Origin: AEGEAN-183 sp964614345
GTDB lineage: Bacteria > Pseudomonadota > Gammaproteobacteria > Magnimaribacterales > Magnimaribacteraceae
Direction of reading: 5' to 3'
DNA: 52,202 nucleotides
Assembly (NCBI GenBank): GCA_964614345.1
Contig: CAZTLP010000005.1
Coordinates: forward strand, 1 to 52,202
Positions within the stretch are counted from its first letter, which is position 1; each line of letters opens with the position of its first letter. Positions 1 to 8,972 of the stretch are shown in pieces. Position numbers and translations under genes: made by a program. The notes beneath the pieces were generated by a model, which searched no databases, was not told the origin of the DNA, and saw nothing but the letters and a program-made list of their open reading frames with translations.

Positions 1-90
1 AGGAATATTTAATTCTTTTATGGTTTTGAGGATAGACCCTCCAATTAAACCTAGCCCAACTACTAGAATATTTTTAAATGAAAGTTCCAT
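1..90 (-). CDS. tyrA: Prephenate dehydrogenase, N-terminal fragment
   Basis: Only the first 30 codons are in the window; the gene runs off the left edge. The visible protein starts with a short strand followed by VVGLGLIGGS, the Gly-rich NAD(P)-binding turn (GxGLIGGS) typical of prephenate/arogenate dehydrogenases. The ATG lies one base past the end of hisC, so the two are translationally close. The order gyrA-serC-pheA-hisC-tyrA is known from Pseudomonas and relatives, and supports TyrA, which makes the tyrosine precursor from prephenate. In many gammaproteobacteria tyrA is fused or adjacent to aroA; that part is not visible here. Confidence 0.85.
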   Translation of the reverse strand, partial: MELSFKNILVVGLGLIGGSILKTIKELNIP

Positions 91-91
91 G

Positions 92-1195
92 TCAGGACTC
101 CCTTAAAGAGGTTAAACTTTCCATAAATATAGAGTTCTCTTCTGGAAGGCCTAAGGTAACCCTAAGATGATTTGGCATTTTGTAGATATCCATAGATCTA
201 GCAATCACTCCTTTTGGAAGAAGGCTCTTAAAAACTTCATTAGAATTATCTTTGCAATCAAAAGAAACAAAATTAGCAAATGATTCTATATAGTCATACC
301 CGTGGGAAATAAAGTACTTATAAAGCCTTTCCTTTTCATCCTTATTGATTCTGAGACACTTTTCTAAGTGCTCATCATCTTTTAGAGCAGACTCTGCAGC
401 AGCTAAGGCCAATGAATTAACATTGAATGGCTGCCTTACTCTATTTAAATAATCTGCTATATGACTAGAAGACACAGAGTAACCCACCCTTAATCCAGCT
501 AAGCCATATGCCTTTGAGAAAGTTCTCGAAATTACTAAGTTAGGAAATTCTTCTACTAAACTAAACGAGACATCCTCGAACTCATAATTTGAATAGTCAA
601 AATAAGCTTGATCTAACAAAACTATTACTTGGCTTGGAACCTTCTCGAGAAACCTAATCATCTCATTCTTTTTTATAAAAGTACCTGTTGGATTATTGGG
701 ATTTGCTATAAAAACTATTTTTGTATCTTTATTAATTGCTTCCAACATTGCCTGAAGGTCATGACCCCAATCTTTAGCTTCAACTTCTATACCCTCCGCT
801 CCTAAAGCCTGAACAATAAGCGGGTAAACAGCAAAAGCGTATTTTGAATATATTGCGTTATCTTTCGGGCTTAAAAAACATCTAGCTACAAACTCAATAA
901 TGTCGTTAGACCCGTTGCCTAAAGTTAGAACTGACATGTCAACTGAATGTTTTGTACTAAGTGCTTCCTTCAATCGAAATCCATTACCGTCTGGGTAACG
1001 ATGAACTCCAGAAATTACTTCTTCTAAAGCTGTTAAAACTTTAGGACTAGGACCTAGAGGACTTTCATTACTTGCTAACTTTACGGCATTTTTTATTCCA
1101 TATTCTCTTTCTAAATCTTCAATCGGCTTCCCTGGTTCATAAGGAGTGAGACTCTTAATACTAGAATTAATTAAATCCTTAATTTCTAAATCCAT
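92..1195 (-). CDS. hisC: Histidinol-phosphate/aromatic aminotransferase
   Basis: PLP-dependent class I/II aminotransferase of 367 residues, the normal HisC length. Visible motifs are ASNESPLGPS near residue 42, the substrate/PLP region NPNNPTG near 166, the PLP-contacting Asp195 and Tyr198 in LLDQAYFD, and the Schiff-base lysine K228 in SRTFSKAYGLAGLRVGY. In this neighbourhood (between pheA and tyrA) the paralogue usually called HisC2 acts on aromatic keto acids as well as on imidazole-acetol phosphate. Which substrate dominates cannot be read from the sequence. It lies 4 bases after pheA and 1 base before tyrA, within one operon. Confidence 0.9.
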   Translation of the reverse strand: MDLEIKDLINSSIKSLTPYEPGKPIEDLEREYGIKNAVKLASNESPLGPSPKVLTALEEVISGVHRYPDGNGFRLKEALSTKHSVDMSVLTLGNGSNDIIEFVARCFLSPKDNAIYSKYAFAVYPLIVQALGAEGIEVEAKDWGHDLQAMLEAINKDTKIVFIANPNNPTGTFIKKNEMIRFLEKVPSQVIVLLDQAYFDYSNYEFEDVSFSLVEEFPNLVISRTFSKAYGLAGLRVGYSVSSSHIADYLNRVRQPFNVNSLALAAAESALKDDEHLEKCLRINKDEKERLYKYFISHGYDYIESFANFVSFDCKDNSNEVFKSLLPKGVIARSMDIYKMPNHLRVTLGLPEENSIFMESLTSLRES

Positions 1196-1199
1196 TTTT

Positions 1200-2276
1200 T
1201 TATTTAACAGAATGTGGATAAGAGCCTAATAGTTTTATTTCAGAATTAGTTGCTGATAATTCATCTAACAAGCTCTTTACTTTTTTATCTTCCTTATGTC
1301 CCTCAAAATCAAAAAAGAAAGAATAATGCCATTTATCTATTTTCGAAGGCCTGTAAGTTATATGAGTAAGATTCAAACCATTTTTTTGTATTGGTTTCAA
1401 TAAGTTATATAAAGCACCTGACTCATTCTTGGTAGTGACCAAAAGAGAAGTTTTATCTTCACCAGTACTTTCAACTTCTTGCGATCCAATAACAATAAAC
1501 CGAGTTGTATTGTCAGAGTAATCTTCTATATTGTTTTTTAATATCTCTAGTCCATATTTTTCTGATGCCAAGGACCCTGCTATTGCGAGTATTCCAGAAT
1601 TTTCTTTAGCATTCTTAGCTGCTTGAGCATTACTGGATACAGCAACTCTTATCACATCAGGGCAATGAGAATCTAACCAATTTTTGCACTGTGCTAGAGT
1701 TTGTTCATGAGCATGTATTTCAAATCCCTTCGTTGGGAAGGCTTGGTTTAATCCCATCAAACTGTGATGAATCAACATTTCCACTTCACCACAAATTTTT
1801 AAATTGAAATCTGCTAGACAATCTAAAGTCTGGTTAATGGGGCCTTCTGTAGAGTTTTCTATTGGAACTATTCCATAATCACTTTTGCCGTCAGTTACTG
1901 CTTTGAAGACATCTTTTATTGTTTCTGTTGCGGACTTATTAACTGAACTACCGAAATTTTTCTTTACTGCAGAATCTGAGTAAGTTCCTTCGGGTCCTAA
2001 AAAAGCTACATCTAGTTCATCTTCTTGAGCTCTACAGCCTGAAATTATTTCTTTAAAAATATTTGATATTTGTTCTTCGTTTAAAGGACCAGGGTTATTC
2101 TTTTTTAAATTTCTTAGAATGGTAGCTTCCCTTTCGGGTTTATAAATAACTTCATCTTCTTTGGCTTCACCAGCTTCTATAGCTAGAGAAGATCTTTGAT
2201 TTATTAATTTCAGAAGTTCTGCATCTAACTCATTAATCTGTTCTCTAATTCTTTTTAGTTCTTTCTTCTTTGACAT
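1200..2276 (-). CDS. pheA: Bifunctional chorismate mutase/prephenate dehydratase (P-protein)
   Basis: A 358-residue protein with the standard three-part layout. An AroQ-type helical chorismate mutase covers about residues 1-85, with the RxxINxLDxxLLxLINxR pattern near the start. A prephenate dehydratase domain begins with VAFLGPEGTYS near 91 and contains the TRFIVIG motif near 259. A C-terminal ACT domain near 275-350 carries ESGALYNLLKP, part of the phenylalanine-binding feedback site. The enzyme turns chorismate into phenylpyruvate in the cytoplasm. It sits between serC and hisC with gaps of 4-5 bases, so co-transcription with gyrA-serC upstream is likely. Confidence 0.93.
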   Translation of the reverse strand: MSKKKELKRIREQINELDAELLKLINQRSSLAIEAGEAKEDEVIYKPEREATILRNLKKNNPGPLNEEQISNIFKEIISGCRAQEDELDVAFLGPEGTYSDSAVKKNFGSSVNKSATETIKDVFKAVTDGKSDYGIVPIENSTEGPINQTLDCLADFNLKICGEVEMLIHHSLMGLNQAFPTKGFEIHAHEQTLAQCKNWLDSHCPDVIRVAVSSNAQAAKNAKENSGILAIAGSLASEKYGLEILKNNIEDYSDNTTRFIVIGSQEVESTGEDKTSLLVTTKNESGALYNLLKPIQKNGLNLTHITYRPSKIDKWHYSFFFDFEGHKEDKKVKSLLDELSATNSEIKLLGSYPHSVK

Positions 2277-2281
2277 AAAAC

Positions 2282-3367
2282 CTACAGATTTTCTTTTTCG
2301 AAGTGCTTCATAAACTCTATAAGGATATCTACTCCTTCTTCAGGCATGGCATTGTAAATGCTAGCTCTCATACCTCCTACTGATCTATGTCCTTTTAAAG
2401 CTAACAGGCCGTTATTAGATGAGTCTGTTAAAAATTTGCTGTTTAATTCTTCTTTTTCTAATACAAAAGGTATGTTCATAATAGATCTAGAAGATTCTTC
2501 AATTTTATTTGAATAGAAATCAGATTTATCTATGAATTCATATAATTTTTTCGCTTTTCTTTCATTTACTTGTCCAATTGCCTTCACCCCACCCTTCCCT
2601 TTAAGCCATTTAAAAACCTTTCCTGCCACGTACCATGAAAATGTTGGTGGAGTGTTATACATTGAAGAGCTTTCATCCAACTTAAAATAATTCATAGGTG
2701 ACGGGGTAGTTTCTTGTGCAGAACCAAGTAATTCTCTATCGACTATGACAAAACCCAGTCCCGCAGGGCCTATATTTTTTTGGGCTCCACCGTAGAGTAA
2801 CCCAAAAGATTCTATGTCTACATATTCAGAGAGAATGCTTGAAGAAACATCTGCAACGATTGGGATGTCTTCTTTTTCAACTTTACGCAGAGCGATTCCA
2901 CCGATAGTTTCGTTTGGAGTAATGTGAATATAATCCTGTTTATCCGATAACTCCCAAGTTGATTGAGGAGGAAAAAAAGAAAAATTATCATCTTCTGAGC
3001 TAGCAGCTATTTTTACATTAGTATATTTTTTAGCTTCTTGAATTGAAAGACGAGCCCAATGACCTGAATTTACATAGCTTACTTCTCCATCCGGACTAGA
3101 TAGATTTAATGGAACAGCTGAATTTTGTAAAGTAGCCCCGCCGTGAGTAAATAATACTGCGTAAGTACTTGGAATAGTCAGTAAATCACGAAAATCTTGT
3201 TCTGCTTCAACAGCAATTTCATTGTACTCATCAGTTCTATGACTGATTTCCAATACTGAAAGGCCCCTACCTTTCCAATCTAATAATTCTTCTTTGACTT
3301 CCTCTAAGACACTTGTTGGAAGGGTTGCAGGACCGGCACCAAAGTTATATTTTCTATTGTTATGCAT
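2282..3367 (-). CDS. serC: Phosphoserine aminotransferase
   Basis: Fold-type I aminotransferase of 361 residues, the family's usual size. It begins with YNFGAGPATLP, the SerC N-terminal signature, and has the ISHRT motif near residue 41, HGGATLQ near 75 and the PLP lysine K197 in YGGAQKNIGPAG. It converts 3-phosphohydroxypyruvate to phosphoserine, and also takes part in PLP synthesis. The ATG overlaps the last 8 bases of gyrA, implying coupled translation, and pheA follows after 5 bases. Confidence 0.95.
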   Translation of the reverse strand: MHNNRKYNFGAGPATLPTSVLEEVKEELLDWKGRGLSVLEISHRTDEYNEIAVEAEQDFRDLLTIPSTYAVLFTHGGATLQNSAVPLNLSSPDGEVSYVNSGHWARLSIQEAKKYTNVKIAASSEDDNFSFFPPQSTWELSDKQDYIHITPNETIGGIALRKVEKEDIPIVADVSSSILSEYVDIESFGLLYGGAQKNIGPAGLGFVIVDRELLGSAQETTPSPMNYFKLDESSSMYNTPPTFSWYVAGKVFKWLKGKGGVKAIGQVNERKAKKLYEFIDKSDFYSNKIEESSRSIMNIPFVLEKEELNSKFLTDSSNNGLLALKGHRSVGGMRASIYNAMPEEGVDILIEFMKHFEKENL

Positions 3368-5906
3368 TATCTATAAATTCTTCACTTATAGGCGCTAAAC
3401 TTACTAACTTTTCTCCTTCTTTTAATCTAATAACAGTCACTCCTTGAGTGTTTCTTCCAATGACATTTATCTCAGAAACTTGGGTTCTTACTAACATTCC
3501 TTTATTGGTTATTAACATAACTTGATCTTCATCAGAAACTTGAGCTGCCCCAATTAGTTGGCCATTTCGTTCTGAGGTTTGCATAGCTATAACTCCTTTT
3601 GCTCCTCTTTTTGTCTTCCTAAAATCACTTGATACAGATCTCTTCCCATATCCATTTTCACTTACAGTAAATATTGCAGCTTCTTTTTCCGGAATTATTA
3701 AAGAAATAACTTCCTGATCTTTATCAAGTTTAATACCTCTTACTCCCTGAGCGCTTCTGCCCATAGATCTTACTTCTGATTCTGAAAAATGAGCAGCCTT
3801 TCCAGCATTAGAAACTAACATAACAAACTTTTTACCATTGGTTACGGTACTTCCAACCAACTCATCATCGCCAACCAGAGTAATAGCCCGCTTCCCGCCT
3901 TTTCTTTGATTAGAAAATTCGGTTAAAGGAGTTTTTTTGACGGTACCTGATTTAGTGGCCATTAAAACAAAATTCCCGTCTTTATAATTATCCACGGATA
4001 CCATGCTTGTAATGCGTTCACCTTCGTTAAGTTGAATCAAATTAACTAAAGGACGTCCTTTTGCTGACCTACCGGCAGAGGGAATATCATAGACTTTTAA
4101 CCAATATACTTGTCCAAGATTTGAGAAACATAAAAGCGTTGTATGAGTATTTGCTACCAATAATTGTTCAACGAAATCCTCTTCTTTTACTGAAGCTGCA
4201 GTTTTTCCTGTACCCCCTCTTCTTTGTGACCTGTATTCATCTAAAGGTTGTGTTTTTGCATAACCTTCATGAGAAATAGTTACTACTCTATCTTCAGGGG
4301 TAATTAGATCTTCGGCATTAAGATCTCCAACAGAATCTTGAATTTCTGTTTTTCTTTCGTCTTTGTATTGAGCTTGAATCTCTTTTAGTTCTTCACAAAC
4401 TACTTCAACTAACCTTGTATTGTCAGATAATATTTCTATCAAAGAGGTAATTACATCTACAATCTCCTCATATTCCTTTATTAATCTGTCCTGCTCTAAT
4501 CCAGTCAGTCTCTGGAGCCTCATATCTAAGATTGCTTGAGCTTGGTTTTCAGATAATTGGTAACTTCTTCCTTTCAAGCCAACACTCTTATCAAGATCAT
4601 CTGGGCGACATGCTTCCGCTCCAGCCTTTTTCAACATTTTTGTAACTTTCCCAGCTTTCCATTTCTTTTTAAGAAGTTTGCTTTTGGCTTCAGCTCCATC
4701 TTTAGATTTTTTTATCAGATTGATCATGGCATCTATGTTTGATAACGCAACGGTTAAGCCTTCTAAGATATGACCCCTTTCCCTTGCTCTTCTCAATTCA
4801 TAGATAGTTCTTTTTGAAACAACCTCTTTTCTAAAATCAAAAAAGATACCTAAAATATCTTTTAAATTAAGTAGCTTAGGCTCAGTACCTACCAGAGCAA
4901 CGTTATTGATGCCAAAAACAGTTTGCATCTGAGTTTGTTTGAACAAATTGTTTAAAACAACATCAGCAATGGCTCCCGATCTTAGCTCAATAACTATTCT
5001 CACAGGATTATCTTTATCGGATTCATCTCTTATTTCTTTAATTCCTTCTATCTTTTTATCTCTCATTAAGTGAGCAATATTTTCAACAAGTCTAGCCTTG
5101 TTGACCATGTAAGGTATCTCAGAAACTACTATCTGAGGCTTACCTTCTTCCTCTCCTTCGATTACAGTCTTAGCCCTTAATTTAACTTTCCCTTTTCCTG
5201 TCTCGTAAGCATTACGAATTCCAGATTTTCCATTGATTATTCCTCCAGTAGGAAAGTCTGGCCCTGGAATGAGATTTATAAGTTCATCCAATGAAATTTC
5301 AGGATTGTTGATAAAAGCAAGGCAAGCAGAAATAGACTCATCCAGGTTGTGTGGTGCCATGTTCGTAGCCATACCCACTGCTATTCCTGAAGAGCCATTT
5401 ATAAGTAAATTTGGAATCCGCGTTGGCAAAACATCGGGCATAGTTTCCTGGCCGTCATAATTCTCAATAAATTTAACGGTTTCTTTATCTAGGTCTTCTA
5501 AAAGTTCGTGGGCAATTTTTGACATTCTTGCTTCCGTATACCTTGCCGCCGCTGGAGGATCACCATCCATAGAGCCAAAGTTACCTTGCTTATCAACGAG
5601 CATATATCTCAAACTCCACCACTGCCCCATTCTTACTATTGTCTCGTAAGCAGCTGTATCTCCATGAGGATGATATTTTCCAGTAACATCACCAACTATT
5701 CTCATGGATTTCTTTGGTGGTTTATTCCAATCATTATTCATCACATGCATGGCGTATAAAATTCTTCTATGAACGGGTTTTAGCCCGTCCCTGGCATCGG
5801 GTAAAGCCCTTCCAACAATCACGTGCATTGCATAATTTAGATAGGATTCTTTGAGTTCTTCCTCTAGATTAATTGGAACAATTTCTTTTGCTGCTATTTC
5901 ACCCAT
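3360..5906 (-). CDS. gyrA: DNA gyrase subunit A
   Basis: An 848-residue type IIA topoisomerase A subunit. The N-terminal breakage-reunion domain has the catalytic tyrosine Y123 in ARYTEARM. The quinolone region reads HGDTAAYET, with Thr84 and Glu88 at the positions of E. coli Ser83 and Asp87. The C-terminal six-bladed DNA-wrapping domain is present, and its GyrA box reads QRRGGTG, where the usual motif is QRRGGKG. The SMDGDPPAAARYTE stretch and the C-terminal box favour GyrA over ParC. It is the first gene of the serC-pheA-hisC-tyrA run and has a plausible promoter just upstream. Confidence 0.96.
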   Translation of the reverse strand: MGEIAAKEIVPINLEEELKESYLNYAMHVIVGRALPDARDGLKPVHRRILYAMHVMNNDWNKPPKKSMRIVGDVTGKYHPHGDTAAYETIVRMGQWWSLRYMLVDKQGNFGSMDGDPPAAARYTEARMSKIAHELLEDLDKETVKFIENYDGQETMPDVLPTRIPNLLINGSSGIAVGMATNMAPHNLDESISACLAFINNPEISLDELINLIPGPDFPTGGIINGKSGIRNAYETGKGKVKLRAKTVIEGEEEGKPQIVVSEIPYMVNKARLVENIAHLMRDKKIEGIKEIRDESDKDNPVRIVIELRSGAIADVVLNNLFKQTQMQTVFGINNVALVGTEPKLLNLKDILGIFFDFRKEVVSKRTIYELRRARERGHILEGLTVALSNIDAMINLIKKSKDGAEAKSKLLKKKWKAGKVTKMLKKAGAEACRPDDLDKSVGLKGRSYQLSENQAQAILDMRLQRLTGLEQDRLIKEYEEIVDVITSLIEILSDNTRLVEVVCEELKEIQAQYKDERKTEIQDSVGDLNAEDLITPEDRVVTISHEGYAKTQPLDEYRSQRRGGTGKTAASVKEEDFVEQLLVANTHTTLLCFSNLGQVYWLKVYDIPSAGRSAKGRPLVNLIQLNEGERITSMVSVDNYKDGNFVLMATKSGTVKKTPLTEFSNQRKGGKRAITLVGDDELVGSTVTNGKKFVMLVSNAGKAAHFSESEVRSMGRSAQGVRGIKLDKDQEVISLIIPEKEAAIFTVSENGYGKRSVSSDFRKTKRGAKGVIAMQTSERNGQLIGAAQVSDEDQVMLITNKGMLVRTQVSEINVIGRNTQGVTVIRLKEGEKLVSLAPISEEFIDNA

Positions 5907-5969
5907 GTTTCCCCATTTTTTTTACGAAAATATCTATAAAAAATAGCTCTAAAAGGCCAATAAATAAAG

Positions 5970-5997
5970 ATTTTCTTGGTATTAAAAGAAGTGTCAA
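5970..5997 (-). promoter_or_regulatory. Putative sigma-70 promoter for gyrA operon
   Basis: On the minus strand TTGACA (5997-5992), a perfect -35 hexamer, is followed after 16 bases by GAAAAT (5975-5970), a 4/6 match to the -10 hexamer. The start of transcription would fall near 5963, leaving a leader of about 57 bases before the gyrA ATG at 5906. Found by eye only. Confidence 0.4.
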
Positions 5998-6008
5998 CTT
6001 AGACTAGA

Positions 6009-6034
6009 ATTTTAGCATGTTTTACAGCTAAAAT
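6009..6034 (-). repeat. Inverted repeat between pntB and gyrA
   Basis: Eight-base arms ATTTTAGC (6009-6016) and GCTAAAAT (6027-6034) flank a 10-base loop, about 30 bases after the pntB stop. The hairpin could end pntB transcription, but it has few G-C pairs and no clean U tract on the minus strand, so a terminator role is uncertain. It lies just upstream of the gyrA -35 box. Confidence 0.3.
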
Positions 6035-6063
6035 GGGCTCAAAATTGGCTATTTTTTTAGTGT

Positions 6064-7473
6064 TTAGCCTTTGAATTCGGCCACTAAATTTGAGACAGAT
6101 TCTTTAGCGTCTCCAAACAACATTCTGGTATTAGATTTAAAGAATAAAGGGTTTTGTATTCCTGCAAATCCTGACGCCATTGATCTTTTCAAAACGAAAA
6201 CTGTTTTGGCTCTATCTGTTTCAATAATTGGCATTCCATAAATCGGACTCCCTTCATTCTCTTTTGCATCGGGATTAACCACATCGTTGGCACCAATGAC
6301 CATACAAACATCTACAGTTTCCATTATTGGATTTACATCTTCCGGTTCAACCAAAACATCATAAGAAACATTTGCTTCAGCCAGAAGAACATTCATATGA
6401 CCTGGCATACGACCTGCAACAGGATGAATGGCATATTTAACTTCTGCTCCATTATCTTCTAAAAGCTCACCCAATTCCCTAACTGAATGTTGAGCTTGAG
6501 CAACAGCCATGCCGTAGCCTGGAACAATTAGAACAGATGATGCTGCTTCCAGAATGAGATATGCGTCGGCAGTGTTAATTGGTCTTACCTCTCCTTGATC
6601 TGCTGTTTCTCCGGTCGCAGTGTCTGTTACTGCTCCAAATCCACTGAACAAGACATTTGCTAACGATCGATTCATAGCCTTGCACATAATATTTGTAAGA
6701 ATTAGTCCACTGGCACCTACCAGTGCTCCTGATACAATCAGAACATTGTTTAAAATAACAAATCCAGCTGCACAAGCTGCTAACCCTGAAAAACTATTCA
6801 GAAGAGCTATAACCACTGGCATATCAGCTCCTCCTATAGGAATTACAAACAGTATCCCTAAGGTAAATGCGAGCAAACAAATTATTCCAAGTATTTGAAA
6901 TTGATTTTCAGTAAAAAGACCTTGAAAGAAGATCATTTCCAAGCCAGATAGCAATATAAAGCCAAGTAAAAGAGCATTAACAAATTGTTGTCCTTTGTAT
7001 AGAAAAGGCTTACCGCTGATAGTTTCAGAAAGTTTTCCCCAAGCGATTAAACTTCCTGAAAAAGTAACTCCACCAATTAGAACAGTTAGATAGATGGCTA
7101 TTAAAAGAGCGGAGTTAGGATCAAATCCTACCAAATATTCAGATGAGCCAACTAACAGACTGGCTATACCCCCAAAACCATTAAAAAGGGCCACCATCTC
7201 TGGCATTGCGGTCATCTTTACTCTAGTGGCAGCAAAAAATCCTATTAGTGACCCTATACAAACTCCAATTAAGATAAAAGAAAAATCAATTATGCTTTGA
7301 TCCAATAGAGTAACTACCACTGCCAAAAACATTCCAGAAGCAGAAACTAAATTTCCTCTCCTTGCCGTTTCTGGAGAACCTAACATCTTTAAGCCAAAGA
7401 TAAATAACATAGCTGCCAGAATGTAAATTAAATTTACAACTATCTCAGAGTTGAACTGTTCAAACAGAATCAT
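6064..7473 (-). CDS. pntB: NAD(P) transhydrogenase subunit beta
   Basis: A 469-residue membrane protein with many hydrophobic segments in residues 1-290, followed by a soluble NADP(H)-binding domain III. That domain contains VPGYGMAVAQAQHSVREL near residue 318, HPVAGRMPGHMNVLLAEA near 350 and MVIGANDVVNP near 390, all PntB hallmarks. With the alpha subunits it couples hydride transfer between NADH and NADP+ to proton flow across the inner membrane, supplying NADPH. Its ATG overlaps the stop of pntAb by 4 bases. It is the last gene of the pntAa-pntAb-pntB run. Confidence 0.95.
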   Translation of the reverse strand: MILFEQFNSEIVVNLIYILAAMLFIFGLKMLGSPETARRGNLVSASGMFLAVVVTLLDQSIIDFSFILIGVCIGSLIGFFAATRVKMTAMPEMVALFNGFGGIASLLVGSSEYLVGFDPNSALLIAIYLTVLIGGVTFSGSLIAWGKLSETISGKPFLYKGQQFVNALLLGFILLSGLEMIFFQGLFTENQFQILGIICLLAFTLGILFVIPIGGADMPVVIALLNSFSGLAACAAGFVILNNVLIVSGALVGASGLILTNIMCKAMNRSLANVLFSGFGAVTDTATGETADQGEVRPINTADAYLILEAASSVLIVPGYGMAVAQAQHSVRELGELLEDNGAEVKYAIHPVAGRMPGHMNVLLAEANVSYDVLVEPEDVNPIMETVDVCMVIGANDVVNPDAKENEGSPIYGMPIIETDRAKTVFVLKRSMASGFAGIQNPLFFKSNTRMLFGDAKESVSNLVAEFKG

Positions 7474-7766
7474 TCTGCTTCTTTCTTTTTAAACATAGAC
7501 AACATGCGGTTGGTTACCAGATAACCTCCCACCACATTAATGGTTGCAAAAGTTACGGCTGCAGTACCTAACAAGACGGTTAATGGTTGGGAAACAAAGC
7601 CTGAACCAGATGCTAATAAAGCGCCAACTAAAGTTATTCCCGAAATCGCATTTGCGCCTGACATCAAAGGAGTGTGAAGCGTTGAAGGTACCTTTGAAAT
7701 AAGCTCAAAACCTAGAAAAATACTTAGAACTAATACAAAAAATAATAAAGTTAATTGCGCTTCCAT
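7470..7766 (-). CDS. pntAb: NAD(P) transhydrogenase subunit alpha, membrane part
   Basis: A 98-residue protein with about three transmembrane helices. It has the segment SKVPSTLHTPLMSGANAIS near residues 25-43, the signature of the membrane-embedded alpha-2 part of the transhydrogenase. In E. coli this is fused to the C terminus of PntA; here it is a separate gene, as in Rhodospirillum and many marine bacteria. It lies 3 bases after pntAa and overlaps pntB by 4 bases. Confidence 0.92.
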   Translation of the reverse strand: MEAQLTLLFFVLVLSIFLGFELISKVPSTLHTPLMSGANAISGITLVGALLASGSGFVSQPLTVLLGTAAVTFATINVVGGYLVTNRMLSMFKKKEAE

Positions 7767-7769
7767 AAA

Positions 7770-8897
7770 CTAAATCCTGTCCTTAACCATGTTGTTAACT
7801 ATATCGCCTTCATGAGTAACTACACATCCAGATAAAATTTCGTCTGTTATATCAAAATTAAATACTTTATTTTCTGAATCCCAATATTCTTCTATGAGAT
7901 TAAATAAGTTGTTTCCATAAACCAGTGAAGCATCAACAGCTACCTCACCTGGTAGGTTAGATAACCCTATAATAGTTACTCCATTTTGTATAACACTCTC
8001 TTCAACTCTTGAACCCTCTACATTACCTCCAGTACTAACAGCCATATCAACTATGACACTACCTGGCTTCATAGCTTCAATCATTTCTTTTGTAACTATT
8101 CTTGGTGCTGGTCTTCCAAAAACCTGTGCTGTAGTAATTACTACATCTGACTGAGAGCAAATCTTTTTCATACCCTCCTGTTGCATTTTTATTTGCTCAT
8201 TAGAGAGTTCTTTGGCATAGCCTTGTTCCGTTTCCTCTGTTTCTCCTATATCAATTTGAACAAATCTTGCACCAAGTGACCTGACCTGCTCTTCAACTAC
8301 AGGTCTAGTGTCAAAGGCCTCAACCCTGGCGCCTAATCTTTTTGCAGTAGCAATGGCTTGTAAACCTGCAACTCCTACTCCGATAACAAAAATCTTACTT
8401 GGTGAAATGGTACCAGCAGCTGTCATCATCATTGGGAAAGATTTACCTAGACACCTCGAAGCCTCAATGACTGCCGCATAACCACCTAAATTAGCTTGAG
8501 AACTTAAGGCATCCATTTTTTGGGCTCTGGTTATTCGGGGGACTAATTCCATGCTGATGGCACTGATATTAGAATTTGCAAATTCATTTACTAACTCAAT
8601 TTCATTAAAAGGATCTAAAAAACTAATATGTATTGAATTCTTTTTGAGAAAAGAAACTTCTTCCTTCTCCGGTTTATTTATCCTGCAAGTTACATCCGAT
8701 GAGGATAAAGAAGAATTTCTATCGTTGCTTATGGAAGCACCAGAGGAAGTATATAAATCATCGGAAACATGAATTGTTTTGCCTAGGGAGGCCTCAACTT
8801 CTACACTAATTCCTAACTCAACTAGCTTTTTTACAGTCTCTGGAAGGATGCTAACTCTGTTTTCAGACTCCTTTTCTTTAGGAAAAAATATTTGCAC
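7770..8897 (-). CDS. pntAa: NAD(P) transhydrogenase subunit alpha, NAD-binding part
   Basis: A 375-residue soluble domain I protein related to alanine dehydrogenase. Early residues are FPKEKESENRVSILPETV; the dinucleotide-binding region is IGVGVAGLQAIATAKRLGA near 172, followed by EAFDTRP. VVITTAQVFGRPAP near 252 and VIVDMAVSTGGNVEGS near 281 are family motifs. It binds NAD(H) and works with pntAb and pntB. The chosen start is GTG at 8897; no clear Shine-Dalgarno precedes it, but homologous N-terminal sequence begins there. It is transcribed divergently from ubiG across a 75-base gap. Confidence 0.94.
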   Translation of the reverse strand: MQIFFPKEKESENRVSILPETVKKLVELGISVEVEASLGKTIHVSDDLYTSSGASISNDRNSSLSSSDVTCRINKPEKEEVSFLKKNSIHISFLDPFNEIELVNEFANSNISAISMELVPRITRAQKMDALSSQANLGGYAAVIEASRCLGKSFPMMMTAAGTISPSKIFVIGVGVAGLQAIATAKRLGARVEAFDTRPVVEEQVRSLGARFVQIDIGETEETEQGYAKELSNEQIKMQQEGMKKICSQSDVVITTAQVFGRPAPRIVTKEMIEAMKPGSVIVDMAVSTGGNVEGSRVEESVIQNGVTIIGLSNLPGEVAVDASLVYGNNLFNLIEEYWDSENKVFNFDITDEILSGCVVTHEGDIVNNMVKDRI

Positions 8898-8972
8898 TTT
8901 TATGAACTGTTATTTAATGTTGGGAGCCCTTTTTAATTTAACACAATATAAAGAAAGTCGCCTTACTCTTTT

